Of a stretch of 64,000 nucleotides of DNA, positions 36,351 through 45,019 are shown piece after piece. Origin of the DNA: Pacificimonas aurantium. GTDB taxonomy: Bacteria > Pseudomonadota > Alphaproteobacteria > Sphingomonadales > Sphingomonadaceae. The stretch lies in contig NZ_JAGSGB010000004.1 of assembly GCF_020092905.1 (NCBI RefSeq), forward strand, positions 124,001 to 188,000, written 5' to 3'. The notes beneath the pieces are model-generated. The model was not told the origin of the DNA and ran no database searches. It saw only the letters and a program-made list of their open reading frames with translations. Every line of letters begins with the position of its first letter. Within the stretch, counting starts at the first letter, position 1. The translations under genes were made by a program, and so were the position numbers.

Positions 36351-36417
36351 GATGGTGATCATATGAGGGATAGCGGCGCCGATGTGCAGCCTCACACACC
36401 GTAATACAGCCATGCAT

Positions 36418-37338
36418 TCAGAGCATGGCTTGATCGACATCAAGGGGGTCGCTCTTCATGCGCTCGATCAGGAAGTCCCTCAGAACATTAACCCTTATCG
36501 ACCCTCGCAGCTCTTCGGGATAGACGAAGAAACAGCGGGATATCGGCCCCAATTCACCCGGCAAGATGACCTTCAACCGGCCTTCGGACGCACGAATCAG
36601 ATAGGATGGCAGGGCGGCGATCCCGGCACCGTTCTGAACCGCGACCGACAGGCCGTAGATGCTGTTGACGCGCAGCCGGGGAGTACGCGGCGCGCCGGTA
36701 TTGCCGACCTCCAGCGCCCAGTTCACCCCCTGGATCGGACCGGGAGCCGGTTCGTGAAACGCAACGAGCCGGTGTTCGGACAATTCGGATGCGGATTTTG
36801 GTTCGCCGTGACGTTCCAGATAGTCGGCGGAGGCGCACAGGCGGTAACGCACAGCCTCCATCCGTTTCGAAATGAGACCCTGCTGCGTCGGCTGCGAAAA
36901 GCGGATGGCGACTTCGGCTTCGCGGCGGGCCAGGTCCAGTTCCTCGTCGTCGAGAACGAGCATCACGTCGATTTCGGGATAAGCACGGATGAAGTCCGCG
37001 AGCGCACGCGCCAGCCAGGTGGAGCCGAAACTGATGGTCGTGGTCAGGCGGATCTGCCCGGTCGGCCGACCGAGAGACTGTTCGATCGACTGACGGACGC
37101 CTTCGATTCGCTCCCAGGTCTCGCCGGCGGCCTGCTCCAGCTGTTCGCCCTCATGCGTAAGTGCAAGTCCGCGCGCATGGCGGTGGAACAGCTTGCCGCC
37201 GATCGACTGTTCCAGTGAGGCGATCTGCCGGGACAGGGCGGGCTGGCTGGTGCCGAGTCGGCGAGCGGCCTCGGTAAAGCTGCCCGCCTCCGCCACAGCG
37301 TGGAACAGCCGCAGCTTGTCCCAGTCGAATGCGCTCAT
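36418..37338 (-). CDS. LysR-type transcriptional regulator
   Basis: 306-residue regulator. The N-terminal winged helix-turn-helix is clear (LRLFHAVAEAGSFTEAARRLGTSQPALSRQIASLE), followed by a periplasmic-binding-protein-like effector domain from about residue 90. The effector is unknown. LysR genes usually control a divergent neighbour, but here the upstream gene trxB runs in the same direction with a 27-base gap, so the target may lie elsewhere or it may be co-transcribed with trxB. It resembles the group with DWDKLRLFHAV starts common in sphingomonads. Confidence 0.9.
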   Translation of the reverse strand: MSAFDWDKLRLFHAVAEAGSFTEAARRLGTSQPALSRQIASLEQSIGGKLFHRHARGLALTHEGEQLEQAAGETWERIEGVRQSIEQSLGRPTGQIRLTTTISFGSTWLARALADFIRAYPEIDVMLVLDDEELDLARREAEVAIRFSQPTQQGLISKRMEAVRYRLCASADYLERHGEPKSASELSEHRLVAFHEPAPGPIQGVNWALEVGNTGAPRTPRLRVNSIYGLSVAVQNGAGIAALPSYLIRASEGRLKVILPGELGPISRCFFVYPEELRGSIRVNVLRDFLIERMKSDPLDVDQAML

Positions 37339-37365
37339 GCCCTCTCCCCTGCCCCGGGCGAACGC

Positions 37366-38340
37366 TTATTCGGCGGCCTGCCGCTGAGGCTCGGCCTCTT
37401 CGTTCGCGGCCAGGAAGCGCTCTGCTTCGAGGGCGGCCATGCAGCCCATGCCCGCAGCGGTGACCGCCTGCCGGTAGACATGATCCTTAACATCGCCGGC
37501 CGCATAGACGCCGGGTGCCGACGTTGCGGTCGAATCGGGCTTGCAGAGCAGGTAGCCGCTCTCATCCATATCGAGCTTGCCCCGGAAAAGCTGGGTGGCC
37601 GGATCGTGACCGATGGCGATGAACAGTCCGTCGATCTCCAGTTCGCGGTCCTCTCCGCCATCGGTGGCAGCCAGCTTCACGCCGGTAACGCCAAGAGGAT
37701 CATCCTGTCCCAGCACCTCTGAGACGGTGGCGTTCCAGACAGGCTCCACCTTCTCATTGGCGAAGAGCCGGGCCTGGTTCGTCTTGTCGGCGCGCAGTTC
37801 GTCGCGGCGGTGGATCAGGTAGACCTTCGAGGCAAAATTGGTGAGGAACAGGGCTTCCTCGACCGCCGTATTGCCGCCGCCGACCACGGCCACCGCCTTG
37901 CCGCGGTAGAAGAACCCGTCGCAGGTCGCACAGGCGGAGACGCCGAACCCGCGGTACTTCGTCTCGCTTTCCAGGCCCAGCCAGCGCGCCTGCGCGCCCG
38001 TCGCGATAACGAGAGTCTCGGCCAGCACTTCCCTGCCCGACTCGAGGGTCAGCCGGTACGGCCGCGAAGAGAGATCGACGTCGGTCACGATGTCGTCGAC
38101 GATGTCCGTGCCGAGCGATCTTGCCTGCGCTTCCATCTTCTCCATCAGCTCGGGACCCATGATGGAGGTCTCACCCGGCCAGTTCTCCACGTCGGTCGTA
38201 ATCGTCAGCTGACCGCCGGGCTGCAGGCCGCGGATCATCATCGGCTGAAGCGCGGCCCGCGCGGTATAGACGGCCGCCGTATAGCCGGCCGGCCCGGACC
38301 CGATGATCACCACCTTCGCCCGGTCGCGTTCCGTCGTCAT
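37366..38340 (-). CDS. trxB: Thioredoxin-disulfide reductase
   Basis: 324-residue cytosolic FAD/NADPH flavoenzyme that keeps thioredoxin reduced. The FAD-binding motif GSGPAGYTAAVYTARA lies near residue 13. The redox-active disulfide is CATCDG in the middle. The NADPH motif is VVGGGNTAVEEALFL, and the C-terminal FAD segment is PGVYAAGDVKD. Length matches low-molecular-weight TrxB. It lies upstream of the lysR gene on the same strand. Confidence 0.95.
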   Translation of the reverse strand: MTTERDRAKVVIIGSGPAGYTAAVYTARAALQPMMIRGLQPGGQLTITTDVENWPGETSIMGPELMEKMEAQARSLGTDIVDDIVTDVDLSSRPYRLTLESGREVLAETLVIATGAQARWLGLESETKYRGFGVSACATCDGFFYRGKAVAVVGGGNTAVEEALFLTNFASKVYLIHRRDELRADKTNQARLFANEKVEPVWNATVSEVLGQDDPLGVTGVKLAATDGGEDRELEIDGLFIAIGHDPATQLFRGKLDMDESGYLLCKPDSTATSAPGVYAAGDVKDHVYRQAVTAAGMGCMAALEAERFLAANEEAEPQRQAAE

Positions 38341-38404
38341 AGTTATCTCTCCGGATGTCTTTGTCTGTCAGATCTGCCGAAGATGTAGGACGACCACGAA
38401 AGCT

Positions 38405-39817
38405 TTACGAGGTCAAAGCGCCCATGCTGTCTTCCGACGCATCGCAACTGACGAGGATCGCGTCGTTGCGGATTTCCAGCTCGCCGCCATGACGCTCGAC
38501 GAGGCGCCGCGCCAGCTTGAGAGTGAAGGCCAGGCCGAGGAGCGGCGCTTCCGCATCGGCGCTGCGGACGGGCGGATCCTCCAGTAGCGAACTCACGCTG
38601 CGGGTTGCCAGCGCCGGAGGCCGCGCGAAGCGGACCTGCCCGTTCATACCTGTGAGACTGAAGGTTTCTCCACAGTTGAAAAAAGCCAGAGCGGCAACCG
38701 ACAGGCGCGTGAGGACGCGCTCAAGGTCGTCGCGCGGCATCCAGATCGCCGCATCAGGCTCCGCGGTAATGTCGAGGGCGACGCCCCGCCGCTCTGCCGA
38801 GGACGACAGCTGCTCTTCCAAATGTTCGAACAGGGGTTCGAGGGCGACCAATTCGCGGGAGGTCGGCGAAGTCCGGTCGTGGTCGAGAGACGCGGCTTCC
38901 CCAAGGACCCTGACGGCGCTGATCAGGGAGCGGGCTTCCGACATCAGCACTGCCGCCTCGCTCTTCATGCGCTCGGGCGCGGGTCCAAGGATTTCCTGCT
39001 CGATCATCTGCGCATATCCCATGATGGCATTCAGCGGCGTCAGGATCTCGTGGGCGACCTCGGCGAGGCGCGCCGGCTCGCGGCTGAACTCGTCGTGACG
39101 ACTGCGCCGCGCCAGCGTTCCTTCATAGCCGCGAAACGTTCCGGCCGTATCGAATCGCGGGCGACCGTCCAGGTGCATCACGCGCCTGCCGCATTTTACT
39201 CTGAGACAGCTGAGCATCTGCCCCCGCTGTACAGCGGCTTCGACGAACTCCGGGTCCTCGAAAGGAAGGCTTATGAGCGCGAAGGGCCGCGCTTCCTCGA
39301 AAGCCTCGAATCCCTCGACGACGAACCCGGCAATGTCGCTGCGCCACGGGAATTCCTTGCCAACGCTTGCTTCGTCCGCGCGGAAGGATTCGATCCGGTC
39401 GGTAAGAACGGTCAGTCGCTCGGCGCTGCGCCGCGAGGCCGGCAGCCCCTCTGCTGAAACCTGAGACAGGTCGGGACGCCGCGCGAGGCGTCCGGCATCG
39501 TCGTGAAGGATCGAGACCCCGGTCTCCGGGGCCGACGGGGCCATTTCACGTGCAGGAACCTGGTCGTCGCCGTCTGCCGAGCCAAGAAGATCGCGAACGC
39601 CGGCGGGTCCGGCCCAGTCTTCCAGCCGCGACCGCGAAGCGGGGGAAAGTTGACGGATCAGCTCGGCCAGGCGGAGTTTCGTTTGCGTCCGCAGGTCCTC
39701 CGCCGTACGGGACTGGCGGGTCAGCGCAACAAGCTGGCCAATCGCGAACAGCCGGGCATCTTCATCCTCCGAGAGGGGCCAGTCGGCAATCGTTTGCAGG
39801 CGCTGGTCGCGATACAT
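38405..39817 (-). CDS. Histidine-kinase-like protein with degenerate ATPase domain
   Basis: 470-residue cytosolic protein without membrane segments. A divergent N-terminal region of about 150 residues is followed by a PAS-like region (about 155-240, with RGYEGTLARR as its end). A phosphoacceptor HisKA helix follows (EVAHEILTPLNAIMGYAQMIE, His256), then a HATPase-like domain. The final GLAFTLKLARRLVERHGGELEI resembles the G2/closing region of kinases. The N-box that should carry the Mg-binding Asn reads VLTRLSVAALAFF without Asn, and no clear DxGxG G1 box is seen. It may be a phosphotransferase or pseudokinase. No response regulator gene adjoins. Confidence 0.72.
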   Translation of the reverse strand: MYRDQRLQTIADWPLSEDEDARLFAIGQLVALTRQSRTAEDLRTQTKLRLAELIRQLSPASRSRLEDWAGPAGVRDLLGSADGDDQVPAREMAPSAPETGVSILHDDAGRLARRPDLSQVSAEGLPASRRSAERLTVLTDRIESFRADEASVGKEFPWRSDIAGFVVEGFEAFEEARPFALISLPFEDPEFVEAAVQRGQMLSCLRVKCGRRVMHLDGRPRFDTAGTFRGYEGTLARRSRHDEFSREPARLAEVAHEILTPLNAIMGYAQMIEQEILGPAPERMKSEAAVLMSEARSLISAVRVLGEAASLDHDRTSPTSRELVALEPLFEHLEEQLSSSAERRGVALDITAEPDAAIWMPRDDLERVLTRLSVAALAFFNCGETFSLTGMNGQVRFARPPALATRSVSSLLEDPPVRSADAEAPLLGLAFTLKLARRLVERHGGELEIRNDAILVSCDASEDSMGALTS

Positions 39818-39965
39818 GGCAGTTCATTACGGCAATGGATGCGACAGTCACTAATCCACAGCTGTTAATTTTTGCCATACGGCATGAGACGTTTGAGCGA
39901 TTGAAATAATCGGCTAATAGCGAATGCAGAACCTTTTCATTTAGAACCCACAAAGGGGGTCCGCC

Positions 39966-40442
39966 TTGGCCGCAAACTCGCGCGTGTTTGACGAGATCGA
40001 CATCGAGATACTGCGCCGCCTGCAACAGGACGGCCGCATGACCAACGTCGAACTGGCCCAACAGGTCGGACTGACGGCTCCGCCCTGCCTGCGGCGAGTG
40101 AGGGCTCTGGAGGAAGCTGGCGCGATTCGCGGCTACCATGCCGATCTCGACGCCGAGCTGCTTGGCTATTCCATCACCGTCTTCGCCATGGTCAGCCTGA
40201 AAAGCCAGGCGGAATCGGATCTAAAGGCGTTCGAGGATTATGTCGCCGGACTTCCCCCGGTGCGCGAGTGCCATATGCTGAACGGCGAGATCGACTTCAT
40301 CCTGAAAATCGTGGCCCGCGATCTGCGCAGCTTCCAGGAATTCCTCACCGGGTCGCTGACCTCCGCCCCCAATGTGGAGCATGTGAAGACATCGCTGACG
40401 ATTCGAACCTCGAAGCAGCTTCCGGGCGTGCCGGTTAGCTGA
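39966..40442 (+). CDS. Lrp/AsnC-family transcriptional regulator
   Basis: 158-residue regulator with an N-terminal helix-turn-helix (EIDIEILRRLQQDGRMTNVELAQQVGLTAPPCLRRVRALE) and a C-terminal RAM ligand-binding domain (VRECHMLNGEIDFILKIVARDL). Such proteins form octamers and sense amino acids. The start is a TTG at 39966, supported by AAAGGGGG five bases upstream; no ATG precedes the conserved region. The gene is divergent from the kinase-like gene across 148 bases. Confidence 0.9.
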   Translation: MAANSRVFDEIDIEILRRLQQDGRMTNVELAQQVGLTAPPCLRRVRALEEAGAIRGYHADLDAELLGYSITVFAMVSLKSQAESDLKAFEDYVAGLPPVRECHMLNGEIDFILKIVARDLRSFQEFLTGSLTSAPNVEHVKTSLTIRTSKQLPGVPVS

Positions 40443-40456
40443 AGACCGCGAAAGGT

Positions 40457-40507
40457 GGCGGGCCTTCGGAACGGAAAAGGCCCGCCGGATCCAATCGGGC
40501 GGGCCTT
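40457..40507. terminator. Three-armed inverted repeat (alternative hairpins) between lrp and hemerythrin genes
   Basis: GGCGGGCCTT occurs at 40457-40466 and again at 40498-40507, and its complement AAGGCCCGCC lies between at 40477-40486. The middle arm can pair with either flank but not both. Read on the minus strand, the 40477-40507 hairpin is followed by TTTT, giving a terminator for the hemerythrin gene. The other hairpin probably serves lrp. Confidence 0.7.
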
Positions 40508-40555
40508 GCAATACTGGCGGGCCGGACCGGCTCCGCCGCGTAGGGGGAACGCAGC

Positions 40556-41014
40556 CTAGGCGGCTTCGCGCTCTTCCTCCTTCTCCGCGGGCTTCCGCTT
40601 CGCGAAGATCGCTCCCAGCTCCTGACGCTTGTCGTCGGAGAATTTCTTCTTCGCCGCGGCGAACGTCTCCTCCTCTTCCTCGTCGATATGGTGCTCATAG
40701 CGTTCGCGCAGCTTCTCGAACGTCGCGATCCAGCCCGGCGAGGACATGTCGGTATCCTCCAGCTCCTCGATATATTCCTCGATCTCGTGATGTTCGGCCG
40801 TCGAATGGCTGCCCTCGTCCTGAAGATCGGGATCGCCGAGCATCGCCGCATAAAGCGACTGCTCCTCCGCATTGGCGTGCGAGAGGGCATCGAGCTTGAA
40901 CTTCTCGAACAGCTCCCTGCGGTCCTCGCTGTCTCCGTGCGTCTCGGACAGCTGCTTCAGCAGCTTGCGATGGTCGTCGTGATCGTTTTTCAGAAGCTCG
41001 AAAATGTCGGCCAT
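40556..41014 (-). CDS. Hemerythrin HHE-domain protein
   Basis: 152-residue four-helix protein rich in His/Glu that would bind a di-iron centre for O2 or NO sensing or scavenging. The candidate ligands are HDDHRKL near residue 11, HANAEEQSLY, AEHHEIEEY and YEHHIDEEEEETF. The last 40 residues are highly charged (Lys/Glu). GGAGGA precedes the ATG. Such proteins are often part of general stress regulons; a weak EcfG-like promoter lies upstream. Confidence 0.87.
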   Translation of the reverse strand: MADIFELLKNDHDDHRKLLKQLSETHGDSEDRRELFEKFKLDALSHANAEEQSLYAAMLGDPDLQDEGSHSTAEHHEIEEYIEELEDTDMSSPGWIATFEKLRERYEHHIDEEEEETFAAAKKKFSDDKRQELGAIFAKRKPAEKEEEREAA

Positions 41015-41048
41015 GTGGTCATCCTCCGTCGTCTTGTATTGCCTTGTC

Positions 41049-41074
41049 GACGAATGAGGGAGCCATCCGGTTTC
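41049..41074 (-). promoter_or_regulatory. Weak EcfG-like promoter upstream of the hemerythrin gene
   Basis: On the minus strand GAAAC (41070-41074) and CGTC (41049-41052) are 17 bases apart, close to the alphaproteobacterial general-stress consensus GGAAC-N16/17-CGTT with one mismatch in each box. The match is too short to be more than suggestive. Confidence 0.25.
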
Positions 41075-41115
41075 TCTTGCGAAAGAGTCTCAGGACCGGC
41101 GGGATTCCGGGACGG

Positions 41116-41191
41116 TGGTGGGCGCTGACAGGCTCGAACTGCCGACCCTCTCGGTGTAAACGAGATGCTCTACCAACTGAGCTAAGCGCCC
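41116..41191 (-). tRNA. tRNA-Val (UAC anticodon)
   Basis: 76 bases with encoded CCA. Acceptor GGGCGCT/AGCGCCC, D-stem GCTC/GAGC, anticodon stem TCTCG/CGAGA with loop TTTACAC (anticodon TAC) and T-arm GGCAG-TTCGAGC-CTGTC all pair. Reads GTA and GTG-type valine codons. Confidence 0.96.
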
Positions 41192-41368
41192 CGCCCGGAA
41201 GCGGCGGGCTATGTGCGCCATTTTTGCCGCCGCATCAAGGCCGTTTCCCAGATTGGCGGGCAGGCACTTCGACCTTCCACCGTCAACCCCTCCGCTTTCG
41301 GGTTGGACTGGTGCAGATGGCTCGCTAGGCCCGGGGCAATCCTGCATATTCTTTTTGGAGCAAGACCC

Positions 41369-41824
41369 ATGGCAGACGCCAAGACCCTCGTCATGACCCT
41401 CGACGAGGGCGATGTGTACATCCGGCTGCGGCCCGACCTCGCCCCGAACCATGTCGAACGAATCGCCTCGCTGGCCGAGGACGGCTTTTATGACGGCGTG
41501 CCCTTCCACCGGGTCATTCCCGGCTTCATGGCGCAGGGCGGCGACCCGACCGGCACGGGCATGCACGGCTCGGACAAGCCGAACCTGAAGGCCGAATTCT
41601 CCGATGCGCTGCACAAGCGCGGCACCTGCTCGATGGCGCGCACCCAGGACCCGAATTCGGCCAACAGCCAGTTCTTTATCTGCTTCGAGGAAGCCGACTT
41701 TCTCGACGGCCAGTACACGGTCTGGGGTGAAGTGACCGAGGGGATGGAGCATGTCGACGCCCTTCCCAAGGGCGAGCCGCCCGCCAACCCGGGCAAGATC
41801 AAGTCGATGAAGGTGACCCGCTAG
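41369..41824 (+). CDS. Cyclophilin-type peptidyl-prolyl cis-trans isomerase
   Basis: 151-residue cytosolic folding enzyme (no signal peptide). Cyclophilin motifs: PFHRVIPGFMAQGGDPTGTG (catalytic Arg/Phe region), NSANSQFFICF and LDGQYTVWGEV. It is close to PpiB in length and lacks the export signal of PpiA. TGGAG lies about eight bases before the ATG. It is encoded on the opposite strand between two tRNA-Val genes. Confidence 0.93.
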   Translation: MADAKTLVMTLDEGDVYIRLRPDLAPNHVERIASLAEDGFYDGVPFHRVIPGFMAQGGDPTGTGMHGSDKPNLKAEFSDALHKRGTCSMARTQDPNSANSQFFICFEEADFLDGQYTVWGEVTEGMEHVDALPKGEPPANPGKIKSMKVTR

Positions 41825-41845
41825 ACTGCGGAAAACGGTGGGGAA

Positions 41846-41920
41846 TGGTGGGCGCGACAAGGTTCGAACTTGTGACCCCTGCCGTGTGAAGGCAGTGCTC
41901 TACCGCTGAGCTACGCGCCC
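41846..41920 (-). tRNA. tRNA-Val (CAC anticodon)
   Basis: 75 bases with encoded CCA. Acceptor GGGCGCG/CGCGCCC, D-stem GCTC/GAGC, anticodon stem CTGCC/GGCAG with loop TTCACAC (anticodon CAC) and T-arm ACAAG-TTCGAAC-CTTGT all pair. Decodes GUG, a frequent valine codon in GC-rich genomes. Confidence 0.96.
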
Positions 41921-41944
41921 CCGAAATTTCAACCGAAACCCGGC

Positions 41945-41972
41945 GGAAGGCGGTCATATAGGACCGCCTTCC
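41945..41972. repeat. Inverted repeat between tRNA-Val and hup
   Basis: GGAAGGCGGTC (41945-41955) pairs with GACCGCCTTCC (41962-41972) over 11 bp with a six-base loop ATATAG. No T-run on either side. It lies upstream of the tRNA on the minus strand and may be a second-line terminator or a processing hairpin. Confidence 0.45.
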
Positions 41973-42017
41973 CCGCTCGTCCAGCATCTCGCGAACGCCG
42001 GAATGCCAGCTCCGACG

Positions 42018-42057
42018 AAAAACGGCGCGGGACCCCGATCGGGTCGCACCGCGCCGT
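42018..42057 (-). terminator. Rho-independent terminator of the HU gene
   Basis: ACGGCGCGG (42022-42030) pairs with CCGCGCCGT (42049-42057), with an inner GACCC/GGGTC stem. On the minus strand the stem is followed by a T-run (AAAAA at 42018-42022 on the plus strand). It lies just after the hup stop. Confidence 0.85.
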
Positions 42058-42079
42058 CGACGTTCGGAAAGAAGGCCGC

Positions 42080-42352
42080 TTAGTTGACGGCGTCTTTCAG
42101 ACCCTTGCCCGGTTTGAACTTGGGCTGGGTGGATTCCTTGATTTGCATCGGTTCGCCGGTACGAGGGTTACGCCCCGTGGACGCCTTGCGGTGGGCGGTC
42201 GAGAAGGTGCCGAAGCCGACCAGGCGAACTTCTTCGCCCTTCTTCAGTGCGCCTTCGATGGTGTCGAACACGGCTTCCACAGCCTTGCCTGCATCCCCCC
42301 GGCTGAGGTCGGCGTGATCGGCCACGCTGGCGATCAGTTCCTGCTTGTTCAC
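42080..42352 (-). CDS. hup: HU-family DNA-binding protein
   Basis: 90-residue histone-like protein that bends and compacts DNA as a dimer. HU signature VGFGTFSTAHRKASTGRNPRTGEPM forms the beta-arm that inserts in the minor groove, and FKPGKGLKDAVN is the standard end. The start is a GTG at 42352 preceded by AAAGGGGAG; upstream frames add no conserved residues. It follows lon on the same strand with a 94-base gap, the usual lon-hup order. Confidence 0.95.
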   Translation of the reverse strand: MNKQELIASVADHADLSRGDAGKAVEAVFDTIEGALKKGEEVRLVGFGTFSTAHRKASTGRNPRTGEPMQIKESTQPKFKPGKGLKDAVN

Positions 42353-42446
42353 GTATAGCTCCCCTTTGATTATCTCCTCGGCCCTGCTGGGCCGTAGGAA
42401 ATACCTAAGAACGCGCAAGTCCCAGAGTCAAAGGGATTCCGGGCCG

Positions 42447-44846
42447 TTACTGGACGGCGGTCGGCGAATGCCCCTGCCCGCTGCCGCCATGTTCCGGATC
42501 GGTCGCGATCGTTTCGGGTTCGATCCATTTGATCGGCTTGAGCTCGCCGGACAGAGCAAGGCGCAGCACCTCGTCGACGTGGCTGACGGGACGAATTTCC
42601 AGCCCCTCCTTGATGTTGTCCGGAATCTCCGCGAGGTCCTTTTCGTTCTCCTCGGGGATCAGCACCGTGGTGATGCCGCCGCGCAGAGCCGCGAGCAGCT
42701 TTTCCTTCAGGCCGCCAATGGGCAGCACCCGGCCGCGCAGGGTCACCTCGCCCGTCATCGCAACGTCGCGACGGACAGGCGTTTCCGTCAGCGTCGAGAT
42801 AATCGCGGTGACCATGCCGATACCCGCCGAGGGTCCGTCCTTCGGCGTCGCCCCTTCCGGCACATGGACGTGAATGTCACGGCGCGAGAAGATCTCCGGA
42901 TTGATGCCATATTCGGGTGAACGTGCCTTGATGAAGCTGAGAGCGGCCTGGATGGACTCCTTCATCACGTCGCCAAGCTTGCCGGTCGTCCTGATGTTGC
43001 CCTTGCCGGGAACCGTCACGGCCTCGAGCGTCAGGAGTTCGCCGCCGACTTCCGTCCAGGCGAGGCCCGTGGCCGCGCCGACCTGGTCCTCTTCTTCGGA
43101 CACGCCAAAGCGGAATTTCCGAACGCCGGCATAGTCGGCGAGATTGTCGGGAGTGATCGCAACCGAATCCTCCGACTCCTCGATGATCTTGCGCAGCGAT
43201 TTGCGCGCCAGCCGGGCGATTTCCCGCTCCAGCGTACGAACGCCCGCTTCGCGCGTATAGTAACGGATAAGGTCGCGCAGCGCGTCTTCCTCGATGGCGA
43301 ATTCGCCATCCTTCAGGCCGTGCTCGGTCACCTGCTTCGGCACCAGATGCGCCTTCGCGATCTCGACCTTCTCGTCCTCCGTGTAACCGGACAGACGAAT
43401 GATCTCCATGCGGTCGAGCAAGGGCTGCGGCATGTTCAGGCTGTTCGCCGTCGTGACGAACATGACGTTCGACAGGTCGTAATCGACCTCGAGATAATGG
43501 TCGTTGAACTTCGAATTCTGCTCGGGGTCGAGCACCTCGAGAAGCGCCGACGACGGGTCGCCGCGGAAATCCTGACCCAGCTTGTCGATCTCGTCGAGGA
43601 GGAAGAGCGGATTGTTGGTTCCCGCCTTCTTCATGTTCGCAAGCACCTTGCCGGGCATCGAGCCGATATAGGTGCGCCGGTGACCGCGGATCTCGGCCTC
43701 GTCACGCACACCGCCGAGGGACTGGCGGATGAACTTGCGGCCCGTGGCCTTCGCGATCGAGCGGCCGAGCGACGTCTTACCGACACCGGGCGGTCCGACG
43801 AGGCAGAGGATCGGACCCTTCAGCTTTTTCGCGCGCGTCTGCACGGCCAGATACTCGATGATCCGTTCCTTGACCTTCTCGAGGCCATAGTGATCGTCAT
43901 CGAGGATTTCCTCGGCAGCCTTCAGATCCTTCCGGACACGGCTGGACTTGCCCCAGGGCAGACCGAGAAGCGTGTCGAGATAGTTGCGTACCACGGTGGC
44001 TTCGGCAGACTGCGGCGCCATCGCCTTCAGCTTCTTCAGCTCGGAGGTGGCCTTCTCCAGCGCCTCGGTCGACAGGCGCGTAGTCTCGATCTTTTCCTGC
44101 AGCTCGGCGATCTCGTCGCCTTCCTCGCTGCCGTCGCCCAGCTCGCGCTGGATCGCCTTCATCTGCTCGTTGAGATAATATTCGCGCTGGGTCTTCTCCA
44201 TCTGGCGCTTGACCCGGCCCTTGATCTTCTTCTCGACCTGAAGGACGCCCATCTCGCCTTCCATCAGGCCCAGCACCATTTCGAGGCGCTTTGCCGGATC
44301 GGCTTCGCTGAGAAGCTCCTGGCGCTGCGAAACCTTCACGCTCAGATTGGCGGCAATGGCATCGGCCACGCGCGCCGCCTCGTCCATCTGCTGGATCTGC
44401 ACCACCACTTCGGGCGCGATCTTCTTGTTCAGGCGGACATAATTTTCGAACTGCTCGGTAGCCGAGCGCTGCAGGGCGGCAAGCTCCGCCTCGTCGGCAG
44501 GCGCATCCGCAAGCTCGGTGAACTCGGCTTCGAAATAGTCGCCGTCCATGTCGAGTTCCTCGACCTGGACACGCTGCTGGCCCTCCACGAGGACCTTCAC
44601 GGTCCCGTCCGGCAGCTTCAGGAGCTGAAGGACCGTCGCAACGGTACCCACGGGGAAGAGGTCATCGGGACCGGGCTCCTCGACGCCTGCGTCCCGCTGA
44701 GAGATCAGCAGCACATTCTTGCCGCCGTCCATCACTGCCTCGAGCGCGGCGACGGATTTGTCGCGGCCCACGAACAGCGGCACGATCATCTGCGGGAAAA
44801 CCACGATGTCGCGAAGGGGAAGTACGGGAAGCGTTTGAGTCGTCAT
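42447..44846 (-). CDS. lon: ATP-dependent protease La (Lon)
   Basis: 799-residue cytosolic AAA+ serine protease that degrades misfolded and regulatory proteins. An N-terminal substrate-binding LON domain ([22 protein letters not shown]) precedes a coiled coil. Walker [16 protein letters not shown] and Walker [11 protein letters not shown] follow. The protease domain has the Ser-Lys dyad at Ser673 (DGPSAGIGM) and Lys716 (GGLKEKLL), with the 43-residue spacing of E. coli Lon. Ends in a Gly/His-rich tail. A heat-shock-type promoter may lie upstream. Confidence 0.97.
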   Translation of the reverse strand: MTTQTLPVLPLRDIVVFPQMIVPLFVGRDKSVAALEAVMDGGKNVLLISQRDAGVEEPGPDDLFPVGTVATVLQLLKLPDGTVKVLVEGQQRVQVEELDMDGDYFEAEFTELADAPADEAELAALQRSATEQFENYVRLNKKIAPEVVVQIQQMDEAARVADAIAANLSVKVSQRQELLSEADPAKRLEMVLGLMEGEMGVLQVEKKIKGRVKRQMEKTQREYYLNEQMKAIQRELGDGSEEGDEIAELQEKIETTRLSTEALEKATSELKKLKAMAPQSAEATVVRNYLDTLLGLPWGKSSRVRKDLKAAEEILDDDHYGLEKVKERIIEYLAVQTRAKKLKGPILCLVGPPGVGKTSLGRSIAKATGRKFIRQSLGGVRDEAEIRGHRRTYIGSMPGKVLANMKKAGTNNPLFLLDEIDKLGQDFRGDPSSALLEVLDPEQNSKFNDHYLEVDYDLSNVMFVTTANSLNMPQPLLDRMEIIRLSGYTEDEKVEIAKAHLVPKQVTEHGLKDGEFAIEEDALRDLIRYYTREAGVRTLEREIARLARKSLRKIIEESEDSVAITPDNLADYAGVRKFRFGVSEEEDQVGAATGLAWTEVGGELLTLEAVTVPGKGNIRTTGKLGDVMKESIQAALSFIKARSPEYGINPEIFSRRDIHVHVPEGATPKDGPSAGIGMVTAIISTLTETPVRRDVAMTGEVTLRGRVLPIGGLKEKLLAALRGGITTVLIPEENEKDLAEIPDNIKEGLEIRPVSHVDEVLRLALSGELKPIKWIEPETIATDPEHGGSGQGHSPTAVQ

Positions 44847-44903
44847 GGGGGTCCTTGATCACCGGCATCCGCACAAGGCGAACGCCCTCTCTCTGTTAAC
44901 ACC

Positions 44904-44933
44904 GATGTGGGAAGCCGCGCCCTCCCCTGCAAC
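44904..44933 (-). promoter_or_regulatory. Possible sigma-32-like promoter of lon
   Basis: On the minus strand GTTGCAG (44927-44933) and CCCACATC (44904-44911) are 15 bases apart, resembling the CTTGAAA/CCCCATNT heat-shock consensus. The -35 box is imperfect, but the position 60 bases before the lon start is right. Confidence 0.35.
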
Positions 44934-44981
44934 TGCGTCCCCTGCACCTGCGGCGCGGCGGCCCTTCGTCCCCGGAATTGC

Positions 44982-45001
44982 GGGCCCGGTCTCCCGGGCC
45001 C
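44982..45001 (-). terminator. GC hairpin after clpX
   Basis: GGGCCCGG (44982-44989) and CCGGGCCC (44994-45001) form an 8-bp stem with a four-base loop, 19 bases after the clpX stop. No T-run follows, so termination may need Rho. Confidence 0.5.
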
Positions 45002-45019
45002 GGTCGTCACCTCAGCAGG

